Source of the DNA: Ostreibacterium oceani
GTDB taxonomy: Bacteria; Pseudomonadota; Gammaproteobacteria; Cardiobacteriales; Ostreibacteriaceae
Assembly: GCF_009362845.1 (NCBI RefSeq)
Contig: NZ_WHNW01000004.1
Coordinates: 228,658 to 292,657, forward strand
DNA: 64,000 bases
Direction of reading: 5' to 3'
Part shown: one piece after another, positions 7,586 to 17,247 of the stretch
Layout: every line of letters begins with the position of its first letter
Position numbering within the stretch: position 1 is the stretch's first letter
Position numbers and translations under genes: made by a program
The notes under the pieces: generated by a model
What the model was told of the DNA's origin: nothing
The model's database searches: none
Seen by the model: the letters and a program-made list of their open reading frames with translations, nothing else

Positions 7586-10500
7586 ATGAAGCTCAAATCT
7601 TTTTTTGCTATACTTTCGCTTAGTTTGCCATTTTCATCTTTTGCTTATGAGTTGTTTGAATTAAAGGTTGCCGTAAAAGCAGATGGAGTAAACGCCGTTG
7701 AGGCAATTCAATTACCGATACAGGCCCAAGGAAATACGTTCCCTAATAATCTACTGGTCACCTTTCAAAATAATTTAAGTAGTGATGGTAAAGCGATATG
7801 GAGAATCGATAATAATACCGGCAATGACCTAGCTAATATTCAAGCCTTAAATTACGTTGATCTAGAAATCGAAGAAGCACAAAATACCTTCTTTAACGAA
7901 ACGGCTACTCTATCTGCGTTGACCTTACCTGATAGCCCGACGATTATAGCAGACTATTCTCCGCAACCGGCCAATCAATGGATGGCGGACGAACCCGGCT
8001 ATAACGGTGGGACATTATTAGGTGCTTATGACAGCTTTAACCTAAGCGATGCTAACGAACAAGGGGCAACCGCCGAAGATATTGCCGTGTTATTTCAGCA
8101 TGACATTACCGAAGTGAAAGCTGGGGATGCGTTTTATATCGAAGTCCGTGTGAGTGAAAGCGAAACGGATAAAGGAATTAAACAAGTTGATGAAGCGTCA
8201 ACGCAAAATTACTATATTAACAGTATTGCTTACGTTAAAGGCGCTCTTTCATTAATCCCACCGGTGGTAACGATTACCGCACCGACAACCTTGTCGACAA
8301 CGAACATTACCGATACCACGATTAAAGTAACTGACGATGTAGGAATTCTCGTTGCTGATGTCATCATAGATAGTGGCACAACAGCCGGATACAGTGGCTT
8401 TAATTGTACACAGACATCTCCTACAGAAGTCGATTGTATAGTTACGATTACCTCAACTGGTGACCTTGTTGTTAAAGGCACCGACAGCGATAGCCTAAGT
8501 GATACCGATAGTGAAAGCTATAACATTACCGCAGCAGCAACCAACCCGCCGGTGGTCATTATAACGGCACCAACGACGAATTCAACTACCGAGATTACTG
8601 ATTCTACGATTAAAGTGACTGATGATGTTGGTGTATTGGTTGCTGATGTGATAGTTGAATCAACGACAACAACGGGTTACCGTGACTTTGCTTGTGTGCA
8701 AACATCACCGACCGAGGTTGATTGCACGATTACCATTACATCGAGCGGTAACTTAATCGTGAAAGGAATAGATTCCGATGGGTTGATTGATAGCGATACA
8801 GCACGTTACATTATTGGTGCCAGTGGTTCAACTAGGGTACAAAAAATTCCTGCCAGTAGTCTCTGGGGATTGATTGCTATTACTGTCATCATGGTCTTTG
8901 TATCGATGAAAAACGTTAGAATGAGAAGTAAATTTATCAGTTTAGTTTTAGTGCTACTATTGGCAACCACGCTCTTCCCAAATTCAGCAAATGCCGAGAG
9001 TATTGATAATCGGGGTAAGGATTTCTGGGTGTCGTTTATGAAAAATTACAACAATGCGGGTGTTGCTAAATTGTTTGCTGCTTCAGCTGAAAACGGCTCA
9101 GTAACTGTTGAAGTTGCAGCACTGGACTTTAAGGAAACATTTGGCCTTATTGGTGGTTCGGTAACTCCGATTATTCTTCCGGATGAAGTAATGCTTGACG
9201 GTGCCGGTATTAAGTTTGAAATGGGGATTCATGTGACTTCGGATGTCGATATTTCGCTCTATGGCATTTCACAGCTTCAATTTACGACAGATGCATTTCA
9301 GGCTATTCCAGTGCCTAAGCTAGGAACTGAGTATTTTATGGCAGGTTATACCAAAAACGGTAGTTTCCCTCCAGAATTTGCGATTATCGCTACTGAAGAC
9401 GATACGGTGGTTGATTTTGAATTTAATGAGTTGTCTAAGCTAAATGGCGAAAACCCTACGTTTACTCAGCGTTTAAATAAGGGCGATATTTATTATTTTG
9501 AATATGCAGTTGAAGACATCACGGGTACAAAAATTATTAGCGATAAACCCGTTTCAGTTTTCTCAGGTAACAATTGTGTGAATATTCCGAGGGACAGATG
9601 GGCTTGTGATCATATTGTTGAGCAGGTGCCAGATATTACCCGATGGGGTAAAGATTTTTTGTTGGCTCCACTGGCTCTTCGAAAAAACGGTGATACTATC
9701 CGGGTGCTTGCGCAGGCTGATGATACAAAATTATATGTTAATTACTCGCACTTATATACTTTATCGAAAGGTGAGTATTATGAATTTATCGCAAATAAAG
9801 CTAGCTATATAAAAACCTCAAAACCTAGCTTGGTAATGCAGTACGCTAACTCACAGCAATTCGATGGTGTACAGGCAGACCCATTCATGATGCTGGTCAC
9901 GCCGGTTAATCAGTATACCAACGATTATCTAATTGCGACGCCATCAGGAAGTTTTGCTGACGATGAGGGCGGGAAAAACTTTATTAATGTGATTGTTCGA
10001 GATTCAGACAAGGGAAGTGTGTTATTGAATGGACAGTCTGTCGATAGCACACTTTTTAAGCCGGTAGAAAATACAGAATACGTCTATGCACAATTGCCGA
10101 TTAGTGACGCACAACATACACTTACCGCCGATATTGCGTTTGGCGCTAGTGTTTATGGGTTTTCCACATTCGAATCCTATGGGTACCCTGGCGGTTCAAG
10201 TTATTTGAATAGTGATGTAACGGTTAATCCTGAAAGTTGTTTAAGCCATTTGAATATACGCAATAAGCCTGGTAAAATTCAAGTGTTATGGCCTAACGCA
10301 GACGCCGCAAAATACCAAATTACACGAAGTAGCAGTTATGATGGTACCTTTAGCCAAGTGGCGGAAAATGCGTCAGATGTGCTGACTTTTTTAGATAAAG
10401 ATGTACTTGATCAAACCAACTATTTTTACCAAGTCACGCAATTAGATAGTTTAGGGATTCCGCGTTGTCGTTCGGCAAAGATCGTAGGCTATCCCCCTAA

Positions 10501-13500
10501 TTTTGGCAAAAGCTTTAACCTTGCGCCAATAATTACTTCGACTCCACCGAATGATACGCAAGTGAGAACCCCGTTTACTTATCAAATGTCGGTGAATGAT
10601 GTTGAAAATTCAGCGCTCACTTATGAACTCCTCGCTTCTCCGGATGAAAGTGCAGCGCTAAATGCAAATGGACTGCTTTCTTGGCAGCCTGAAACTCCAG
10701 GTGAATATCTTTTTGCTTTATTGGTAACTGATGCCGATGGCGCTAAAGCACTGCAGGAATTTATTTTAGAGGTATATGATCCAAACCGCCCCCCAATGAT
10801 TACGAGTTCGCCGGTTTTATCAGCGATGTCGAGTGAAAGGTACCAATATCAAGTTATAGCTACAGATCCAGATAGTGATGCGTTAACTTATAGTATGAAA
10901 GCCTCAAACAATGCTATTAAAATTGCTGAGACTACTGGCTTAATTACTTGGGATGTCCCACCATCAACTCAAGGCGCTTACCCAATAGAAATTACTGTGA
11001 CAGATGCCAATGGCGCATCAGTTAAGCAAAATTACAGCTTATATATTAATAAAGATTTGCCACCTAGATACACTTCGACAATCGTTCGGGAGGGAACGAC
11101 GGGGGTTCCTTATGTTTATCGTATTACTGCAACTGATCCCGAAGGTGCTAAAGTTAAATTCTTTTTCCCTTACGGCGCACCTGAAGGAATGGCGATTGAT
11201 GCAAACACCGGTGAAATCAATTGGTCTAACCCTATTGCAGGAACTTATACCGTCACCGTGATTGCAACTGATGGTGTCAATAATGTTCCACAATCTTTCA
11301 ATTTAACCATTACAAACCCCACTGATGAGACGTTAACCATCACATCCACGCCAGAAACTCGATGGACGGCGGCTGAATCCTATAGCTATCAAGTCACGGT
11401 TGAAAATGCATTCAATGCACCGACATATTCACTGATTGTTAGAAATGATGCGACTCCGATTAGAATTGATGAAAGTTCTGGGCTAGTTACTTGGGATTAC
11501 CCAATTACAGGTAGCTATCAAATTCAAATAACCGTCAATGATGGTAAAAACATTGTCACTCAGAATTATTCGTTAAGTGTCAGCAGATCTGAAATTGCTA
11601 CCAATAAGTTACCACCAGAAATCACTAGCACACCGGCTACCATACACAAAATTGGCACCCAATACAATTATAGTATTCGAGCAATAGATCCAGAAGGGCA
11701 GCGGCTAACCTACGGCTTGGTTTCAGGTCCTGAAGGAATGAATATAAGTGGACAAAATATTTATTGGAGAACGCCTCTTAAAGGAGATCACCTTATTGAA
11801 ATTAAAGTCAGTGATGGTGGATTTGACGTAACGCAAAGCTATACACTCACCGTAATTGAAGAGCAAACGGAAAATCAGCCACCGGAGTTTGCGGATTTTC
11901 CAACCGGAACGACAATAGAACCCAATCAACCATTTTCTTATCAAGTAATGGCAACAGATGCAGATAATGATTCTCTGACATATTATTTCAATGGGGGGAA
12001 TGCACCTAGTGGGATGACGATTAATAGCAGTACTGGATTAATTAGTTGGTCGGGGAATGATGAAATCACCCAGTACAGGGTGCAAGTCGCGGTATCTGAT
12101 GGTAAAAGTATCGTTTATAAGAGTTTTAATCTCTACATCAGAGCCACAAATAAATTTCCTATTTTTGATAGCAGACCAACAATTGCAATAGCTGAGGGCG
12201 ATACTTGGCGATATGATGCAGATGCAACAGATCCAGAAGGAGAAACGGTCACTTATTTTTTTGATGGTGAAGTCCCTGCTGGAATGACAATTAATTCAAT
12301 TACTGGTGTGGTGGAATGGCCTAACGTAACGGGAGGAATGCACTCTGTCACGATAGTCGCTACAGATGGTGTGAATCAAACAAAGCAAAGAGTGCGATTA
12401 ACTGTCGGTAGTGGCAAAGGGAGTGCGCCAGAAATTACAAGTGAACCGATGACAATCGGTAAAGTCGGCGATGCTTATGTTTATCAAGTGGTAGCTAACG
12501 ACGATGATGGCAATACGCTTACTTATAGCTTGTTGCAAGCACCGAGTGGCATGACTATTGATTCTGTTGGTGGTTTAGTTAGCTGGGAAACACCGCAATC
12601 AGGAACTTATACAGTTACTATTTCAGTTTATGATGGCTTTTATCGCGTAACGCAAAGTTATACCCTAGTGATTAACGCCGTAGACGGTAATCAACCGCCT
12701 GTTATTACATCAACTTATCCATCAGCCGTAATGGCAGGTAATATTTATAGCTACCAAGTTCAAGCTACAGACCCAGATGATGATCTATTAAGCTATCGTT
12801 TAGAAAATGCGCCAGCAGGTATGGCGGTCAATGCTGGTGGTTTAGTCAGTTGGCAAACGGCAGCGGGTGATGTAGGTAATTATGAAATTACGATTATTGT
12901 TTCAGATGGTGTTTCAGAAACTCGCCAAACAATTTATGTCGAAATCAGAGAGCGAGTAGAAATTAGTGAGGAGCTAAAAAAAGCAGTTGCTTGGTTAAAA
13001 ACACAGCAACAAGCGGATGGTACGGTAACCAGTGACACTACCATTGCAACGCCTTACCAAACAACGGATGAAGCCTTCAGAGCCGCTGAGTTAATTGGTG
13101 AGTCATTCTTAGACCGTGAAATTAGAAGCTATTTAGCCAATGCAGATATTGATACGACAGAGCACATAGCTAGACGCGCTCTGTATCAGGTAGAGAATAA
13201 TGTTCCTTATACCAATTCGATTAATCGGGTGTGGGCTCGTTACATTGATTCAGCGACCGTCCAGAAGAATGTAGCCGGATATACTGATTTTGATAATGGT
13301 GATGTCAATATCGTTGATACCGCGTATGCACTACTTGCTCAAGCTAAAACCAGCAAGAAAAACGACCAAGTGCAGGGTGCAGTTAACTATTTGCGTTCAC
13401 AGCAAAACAACGATGGTAGCTTTGGCATGCCCAACAATCAGCCTGATATGTATGTTACATCAATTGCTTTGCGTGCTTTAGTTGCTTATAAAAATACCTA

Positions 13501-13756
13501 TGCACTGAATAATGAAATTACGTTGGCTAGAAATTATTTGATGCAGAACTATAACTCAATCAGGAATAGTGTTCATCAGTTTTGGCAAAAACCCCATGTA
13601 TTATTGACACTGTATGATGCACTGCCGGACAAAGCTGTATTAGCATCGCAAGTCGATGAATTGAAGTCTAGACAGCATCGCATTGGTTATTGGCTAAATC
13701 AAGAGCCTTTTGGCACGGCGCTTGCCATCCAAGCTATTTATAAGTTTGAACAATAA
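7586..13756 (+). CDS. Giant exported Ig-repeat protein with internal sorting signal (apparent fusion of two proteins)
   Basis: One open frame of 2056 residues. Residues 1-20 are a signal peptide. Residues about 227-415 hold two near-duplicate repeats of about 94 residues, each starting PPVV(T/I)ITAPTT. Residues about 420-445 (IPASSLWG, hydrophobic segment, Arg/Lys) resemble an IPTL-CTERM tail, which normally ends a protein. A second signal peptide starts immediately after (ATG at 8906 or 8921; hydrophobic core, then PNSANA). Next comes an IgGFc-binding-type N-terminal domain (GKDFWVSFMKNY, about 470-870), a fibronectin-III-like segment (about 880-970), nine cadherin/PIG-like repeats of about 90 residues opening with variants of PPEITSTP (about 980-1787), and a C-terminal alpha/alpha toroid like squalene cyclases (LRSQQNNDGSFG, about 1790-2056). 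The next gene starts 17 bp downstream. Probable role: surface or periplasmic partner of that protein (inference). No function is known to me. Confidence 0.85.
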   Translation: MKLKSFFAILSLSLPFSSFAYELFELKVAVKADGVNAVEAIQLPIQAQGNTFPNNLLVTFQNNLSSDGKAIWRIDNNTGNDLANIQALNYVDLEIEEAQNTFFNETATLSALTLPDSPTIIADYSPQPANQWMADEPGYNGGTLLGAYDSFNLSDANEQGATAEDIAVLFQHDITEVKAGDAFYIEVRVSESETDKGIKQVDEASTQNYYINSIAYVKGALSLIPPVVTITAPTTLSTTNITDTTIKVTDDVGILVADVIIDSGTTAGYSGFNCTQTSPTEVDCIVTITSTGDLVVKGTDSDSLSDTDSESYNITAAATNPPVVIITAPTTNSTTEITDSTIKVTDDVGVLVADVIVESTTTTGYRDFACVQTSPTEVDCTITITSSGNLIVKGIDSDGLIDSDTARYIIGASGSTRVQKIPASSLWGLIAITVIMVFVSMKNVRMRSKFISLVLVLLLATTLFPNSANAESIDNRGKDFWVSFMKNYNNAGVAKLFAASAENGSVTVEVAALDFKETFGLIGGSVTPIILPDEVMLDGAGIKFEMGIHVTSDVDISLYGISQLQFTTDAFQAIPVPKLGTEYFMAGYTKNGSFPPEFAIIATEDDTVVDFEFNELSKLNGENPTFTQRLNKGDIYYFEYAVEDITGTKIISDKPVSVFSGNNCVNIPRDRWACDHIVEQVPDITRWGKDFLLAPLALRKNGDTIRVLAQADDTKLYVNYSHLYTLSKGEYYEFIANKASYIKTSKPSLVMQYANSQQFDGVQADPFMMLVTPVNQYTNDYLIATPSGSFADDEGGKNFINVIVRDSDKGSVLLNGQSVDSTLFKPVENTEYVYAQLPISDAQHTLTADIAFGASVYGFSTFESYGYPGGSSYLNSDVTVNPESCLSHLNIRNKPGKIQVLWPNADAAKYQITRSSSYDGTFSQVAENASDVLTFLDKDVLDQTNYFYQVTQLDSLGIPRCRSAKIVGYPPNFGKSFNLAPIITSTPPNDTQVRTPFTYQMSVNDVENSALTYELLASPDESAALNANGLLSWQPETPGEYLFALLVTDADGAKALQEFILEVYDPNRPPMITSSPVLSAMSSERYQYQVIATDPDSDALTYSMKASNNAIKIAETTGLITWDVPPSTQGAYPIEITVTDANGASVKQNYSLYINKDLPPRYTSTIVREGTTGVPYVYRITATDPEGAKVKFFFPYGAPEGMAIDANTGEINWSNPIAGTYTVTVIATDGVNNVPQSFNLTITNPTDETLTITSTPETRWTAAESYSYQVTVENAFNAPTYSLIVRNDATPIRIDESSGLVTWDYPITGSYQIQITVNDGKNIVTQNYSLSVSRSEIATNKLPPEITSTPATIHKIGTQYNYSIRAIDPEGQRLTYGLVSGPEGMNISGQNIYWRTPLKGDHLIEIKVSDGGFDVTQSYTLTVIEEQTENQPPEFADFPTGTTIEPNQPFSYQVMATDADNDSLTYYFNGGNAPSGMTINSSTGLISWSGNDEITQYRVQVAVSDGKSIVYKSFNLYIRATNKFPIFDSRPTIAIAEGDTWRYDADATDPEGETVTYFFDGEVPAGMTINSITGVVEWPNVTGGMHSVTIVATDGVNQTKQRVRLTVGSGKGSAPEITSEPMTIGKVGDAYVYQVVANDDDGNTLTYSLLQAPSGMTIDSVGGLVSWETPQSGTYTVTISVYDGFYRVTQSYTLVINAVDGNQPPVITSTYPSAVMAGNIYSYQVQATDPDDDLLSYRLENAPAGMAVNAGGLVSWQTAAGDVGNYEITIIVSDGVSETRQTIYVEIRERVEISEELKKAVAWLKTQQQADGTVTSDTTIATPYQTTDEAFRAAELIGESFLDREIRSYLANADIDTTEHIARRALYQVENNVPYTNSINRVWARYIDSATVQKNVAGYTDFDNGDVNIVDTAYALLAQAKTSKKNDQVQGAVNYLRSQQNNDGSFGMPNNQPDMYVTSIALRALVAYKNTYALNNEITLARNYLMQNYNSIRNSVHQFWQKPHVLLTLYDALPDKAVLASQVDELKSRQHRIGYWLNQEPFGTALAIQAIYKFEQ

Positions 13757-13773
13757 GTTAAAGGATCCTTGTT

Positions 13774-16700
13774 ATGTTTATTTTTCCTAAGAATCGTCAC
13801 ATAAAAACGCCAATATCTTATCGATTTAATATTGGTTTAATATTGATTGCATTTTTAAACATGATGGCTTATCCCGCTTACGGTGAAGTCGAAAGGATAT
13901 ATGATGAGTATAAACTCAATCAAAAGCGTATTGTTGAGGTCGCCGATGGAGAGTCTTTAGCCGATATCGTCACTGAGATGAAGAAGCTTCTCACGACACT
14001 TAATCCGAATAAAACGCCAGAAGTAGCTGCTGCTTATGAAATATTAGAAATGACTGACCCTGTGTTAAAGCAAGGTGAATCAAAACAACGCGATCGTTTA
14101 CAAACGTTATTTGATGCATTGCCTGATAAATATCAAGCAGAATTAGATGGATTAAAAGCGGAAAAAGCCAAGCTAGAGGCTAAAAATAACCCTGAACTAG
14201 ATAGTGTTATTACGGGTATTGACGCGCAAATTGTGCAAATGCAGGCAAATTATAAACAACTCATAACGCTTGTTGATGCTTATGAGGATAGAAGTTTTTC
14301 TGCTAAAGCAAGTGCTTTTTCACAAAGTGACTTATTAACCTTTATTAACCAGTTTGATAGTGCACCACAACAACAAACCAAAAATGGTCCGACCACTTTT
14401 AAACAAACATTTGATAGTATTTCCGAGAGCAAACCACGTCGTAAGGTTACACAGTTTCTTAGCGATCGTGCCACCAGTGTTGCTCAGCTAAAAACCGCTG
14501 AGACGTTAGAAAAAATCAGCAGTAATAGTCTGTTATTTGTTGAGAAAAGTTTATCCAGGCCACCTAATTTTCAATCACCATTAAAGGACTCAAGGTTATA
14601 TCGAGGAGAGAGTGATGAAGTGCAACTTACCGATCGAATTAAGGAAAAGGCCGCAGAATTAGATTACGACCCAGTCAAGATTTACTACTGGGTGCGTAAT
14701 AATATTGAATTTGTCCCGACATGGGGGGCTTATCAAACGGCTGAGCATACCTTGGGTTCACGTCAGGGGAATGCTTTTGATACGGCATCATTACTCATTG
14801 CAATGCTGCGAGCTTCAAACATCCCGGCGCGTTATGTTCATGGGACAATAGAGGTTGCGCCTGAGAAATTCCAAAACTGGGTAGGAGATTTTGATGACAT
14901 TGAATCTGCTGCCACCTATGCAGGAACGCTAGGTTCTAGAGTCGTGACTTTACGCAATAGAAATACGAATATGATTACTGCGGTTGAGTTGGAGCATGTC
15001 TGGGTAGAGGCCGCGATCGATTTTCATCCTAGCCGTGGAATGATTAATAAGGTCGCTGATACGTGGTTGCCAATGGATGCGAGTTTTAAACAATACGAAT
15101 ATTTAGAAGGCATTGATGTAGAAGCTGTTGGAGAGCTGAATGCAGAGCAGCTATTTAATGATTTTCAAAATAGTGGCACGGTGAACGAAGACGAGGGCTG
15201 GGTACAGGGACTCGATGGCGGTATCATTGAACAAGCACAAAAAGACGCACAAGCCAAAGTCGAAGCGCATATAGAGCGCATGACCGACCCGACTGTCGGG
15301 GATGTGATTGGCGGTAATAAAGTCATTATCAAAGAATACCCCGTACTCGGTGCGAATCTAGAGAACCATATTGTGGTACGCGGTACGGATTATATTGAGG
15401 TGCCGACCAACTATCAGGCCCAGATTGGACTAGCCATGCAAAAGGTATTGTCTTCTGGTTTAATTCCTATCCCACAGCCTGACATCACCCCTAATTTAAA
15501 ATATTATCCGCTAAGCCAATTTAACAGTGAAAAGCTTATTCTACGTTTTACACCTGCAACAGAAGCCGACCAAGCGGCGTTAGACGCGTTAATACCTGAG
15601 GATGCTGATAGCATTGATGATTTACCCTCGGCGATTGGCAACGGGATTAATGTGACACCTGAGTTGGTGTTAAACGGTGAGGTGATTATGGCAGGACAAA
15701 CGCTTGCGATTAGTGAGGAAGTTGAATTAGGTATCAAAGCCAGACTGCCAAACACGAGAAATAGTTACCCTACACTGAGCTATGATGTGATTGCGGGGAG
15801 TTATTTGAATATCCCTGTGGTCGGGTATAGTGTCAATCCGTACCGATTATTAGACACCCGTGACAAGGTAGAAAACACCCAATCCATCCTTGAGAGCGAA
15901 TCCGAAACTCAGCTTGCCAGTCTAACCCGTGATGATATTTTGGGGGATTTAGTTTATACGGGTGGTTTAGGGTATTTTGCGCAATTACACAGCATGAATC
16001 GAATGCTGTCGAATCAATCAACGGATATTGGTCGAGATTTAGTGGGCTATGGCAGCTATGGCTACGAGCCGAAGCTCCGACAAGCGGGTTTGTTAGCACA
16101 GCCAACGGGTATCTTGCCAGGCAGTATGGCGACGAACGTACGTGTGCATCAAGCCAGCTGGCGCAAGTCCAAAGACGAGCCTTTTACCAACATAGATTTT
16201 GCCATGGGGATGAATTCATCGCTGCTTGAAAGCGCGATTTCTGAACAACTCTTTTGTAATGAGGAAGTCAACCCCGACAACAATGAATGCTACGGCATCT
16301 CCACGGTATCGGGCTTGCAACGCGCCGCTGCTCAGGGGCAAAAGATTTATCAAATCGACAAAAACAACCGTGAGCAACTGGCTAACGTGCGTATGAGCGA
16401 CGAAAACATGGCAGACGACATCAACAGAGCGATCAGCTCAGGCGGTTATGCCATCGTCCCTGAAAAAGCCGTTGATGGCGTGGGTCGCAGTGCCATTTAC
16501 GTCTACATGACGTATAATGGACAAACAGGCAATCAAAGCTGGAAAATCAGCGGTGGACTGAATGGGGGTGATTTTCATCTGCAAAATGCACTTAGCGCGA
16601 TTTTGGGTATAGCGGCCGTGATGAAAGATAGTTTTGGAACCCCAGATGTAATATTTGAATACTTAAATGACACCAAGTTATTTGATTTACTTGGTAAACT

Positions 16701-16959
16701 ATTTGCAGCTTTTGGCATCATAATGGATTTTGCAGAATTAGCAGCAGAATGTGGCAAGCTATTGGCTGCTGCGATAAGCGGTCTTCTCGCTGCGATAGGC
16801 TATTACATTACAACCATGGCAACTCTTGTTTTTGCTAGTTTTTCAACCCTTTTTTTGGGTCTTGCCCTGACTATAATTGTAACAGGCATATTGATACCAA
16901 TAATGTTAAATGAAATGAAAAAATTTGCTAAAAATCTTGTTTGTAGAGAAAATGAATAA
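13774..16959 (+). CDS. Transglutaminase-fold polymorphic toxin-like protein with hydrophobic C-terminal tip
   Basis: A 1061-residue exported protein. An N-terminal hydrophobic segment ends in AYPAYG (signal peptide). A charged helical, coiled-coil-like region covers about 30-190. The transglutaminase-like domain (about 285-440) has DPVKIYYWVRNNIEFVP, GNAFDTASLLIAMLRAS, IPARYVHG, LEHVWVEA and WLPMDASF. The position of the catalytic Cys is Ala334, while His408 and Asp435 are retained, so it is probably enzymatically inactive. A conserved module (about 745-931, ending KISGGLNGG) precedes a 130-residue tip rich in membrane-spanning segments (about 932-1061). The module recurs four more times downstream with different tips, and the tip is followed by an overlapping small membrane protein. 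This is the layout of a polymorphic toxin with its immunity gene. Toxicity and delivery are inferred, not shown. Confidence 0.8.
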   Translation: MFIFPKNRHIKTPISYRFNIGLILIAFLNMMAYPAYGEVERIYDEYKLNQKRIVEVADGESLADIVTEMKKLLTTLNPNKTPEVAAAYEILEMTDPVLKQGESKQRDRLQTLFDALPDKYQAELDGLKAEKAKLEAKNNPELDSVITGIDAQIVQMQANYKQLITLVDAYEDRSFSAKASAFSQSDLLTFINQFDSAPQQQTKNGPTTFKQTFDSISESKPRRKVTQFLSDRATSVAQLKTAETLEKISSNSLLFVEKSLSRPPNFQSPLKDSRLYRGESDEVQLTDRIKEKAAELDYDPVKIYYWVRNNIEFVPTWGAYQTAEHTLGSRQGNAFDTASLLIAMLRASNIPARYVHGTIEVAPEKFQNWVGDFDDIESAATYAGTLGSRVVTLRNRNTNMITAVELEHVWVEAAIDFHPSRGMINKVADTWLPMDASFKQYEYLEGIDVEAVGELNAEQLFNDFQNSGTVNEDEGWVQGLDGGIIEQAQKDAQAKVEAHIERMTDPTVGDVIGGNKVIIKEYPVLGANLENHIVVRGTDYIEVPTNYQAQIGLAMQKVLSSGLIPIPQPDITPNLKYYPLSQFNSEKLILRFTPATEADQAALDALIPEDADSIDDLPSAIGNGINVTPELVLNGEVIMAGQTLAISEEVELGIKARLPNTRNSYPTLSYDVIAGSYLNIPVVGYSVNPYRLLDTRDKVENTQSILESESETQLASLTRDDILGDLVYTGGLGYFAQLHSMNRMLSNQSTDIGRDLVGYGSYGYEPKLRQAGLLAQPTGILPGSMATNVRVHQASWRKSKDEPFTNIDFAMGMNSSLLESAISEQLFCNEEVNPDNNECYGISTVSGLQRAAAQGQKIYQIDKNNREQLANVRMSDENMADDINRAISSGGYAIVPEKAVDGVGRSAIYVYMTYNGQTGNQSWKISGGLNGGDFHLQNALSAILGIAAVMKDSFGTPDVIFEYLNDTKLFDLLGKLFAAFGIIMDFAELAAECGKLLAAAISGLLAAIGYYITTMATLVFASFSTLFLGLALTIIVTGILIPIMLNEMKKFAKNLVCRENE
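16007..16567 (+). repeat. Conserved pre-toxin module, main copy of a five-copy DNA repeat family
   Basis: This stretch of the main gene recurs at about 17256-17817, 18983-19531, 20213-20762 and, shortened and rearranged, 21520-21897, with a 5' remnant at 22661-22837. Long runs are nearly identical at DNA level, for example those encoding EQLFCNEEVNPDN, YGISTVSGLQRAAAQGQ and VIVPEKAVDGVGR. Similarity stops sharply after the codons for KISGGLNG. The common 5' edge of copies 2 and 3 is ACACAATCAACGGGTAT or a close variant. Such long homology would allow recombination between the main gene and the cassettes (inference). Confidence 0.9.
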
Positions 16960-17218
16960 ATTCATATATGTTTTTTTTACAACATGTTGCTTACAAGTTC
17001 CTACATTGCTTTTACTCCCTCCTTTGATTTCTGATGTTAATAAAAATCTGCTTTGGATATTTATATTAGTAGCTATGGCTGCATCTATGCAATTTCTTTA
17101 TTATAAAATTAAATGGTCTGCAGAGAATAAAATTTACGACTTAAAGATGGTAACTATTTGGGCTTTTCATGGCATTATTACTGTTTCAATAGATTACTTT
17201 TTATATGCATATAGTTAA
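16952..17218 (+). CDS. Small membrane protein, candidate immunity protein of the main tip
   Basis: 88 residues with about three hydrophobic segments (from FIYVFFTTCCL, LLWIFILVAMA and IITVSIDYFLYAY). The ATG at 16952 overlaps the end of the transglutaminase-like gene by 8 bp, giving coupled translation. A longer reading from an upstream TTG inside the previous gene is less likely. Its shape, including a YxKxK element after the second hydrophobic segment, resembles the candidate immunity proteins at 21174 and 22308, whose partner tips also resemble the main tip. AT-rich compared with neighbouring module DNA. Immunity function is inferred from position and pairing. Confidence 0.65.
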   Translation: MNKFIYVFFTTCCLQVPTLLLLPPLISDVNKNLLWIFILVAMAASMQFLYYKIKWSAENKIYDLKMVTIWAFHGIITVSIDYFLYAYS

Positions 17219-17247
17219 AAGAGTACGTTTTTATTAAGTAGATCAGA

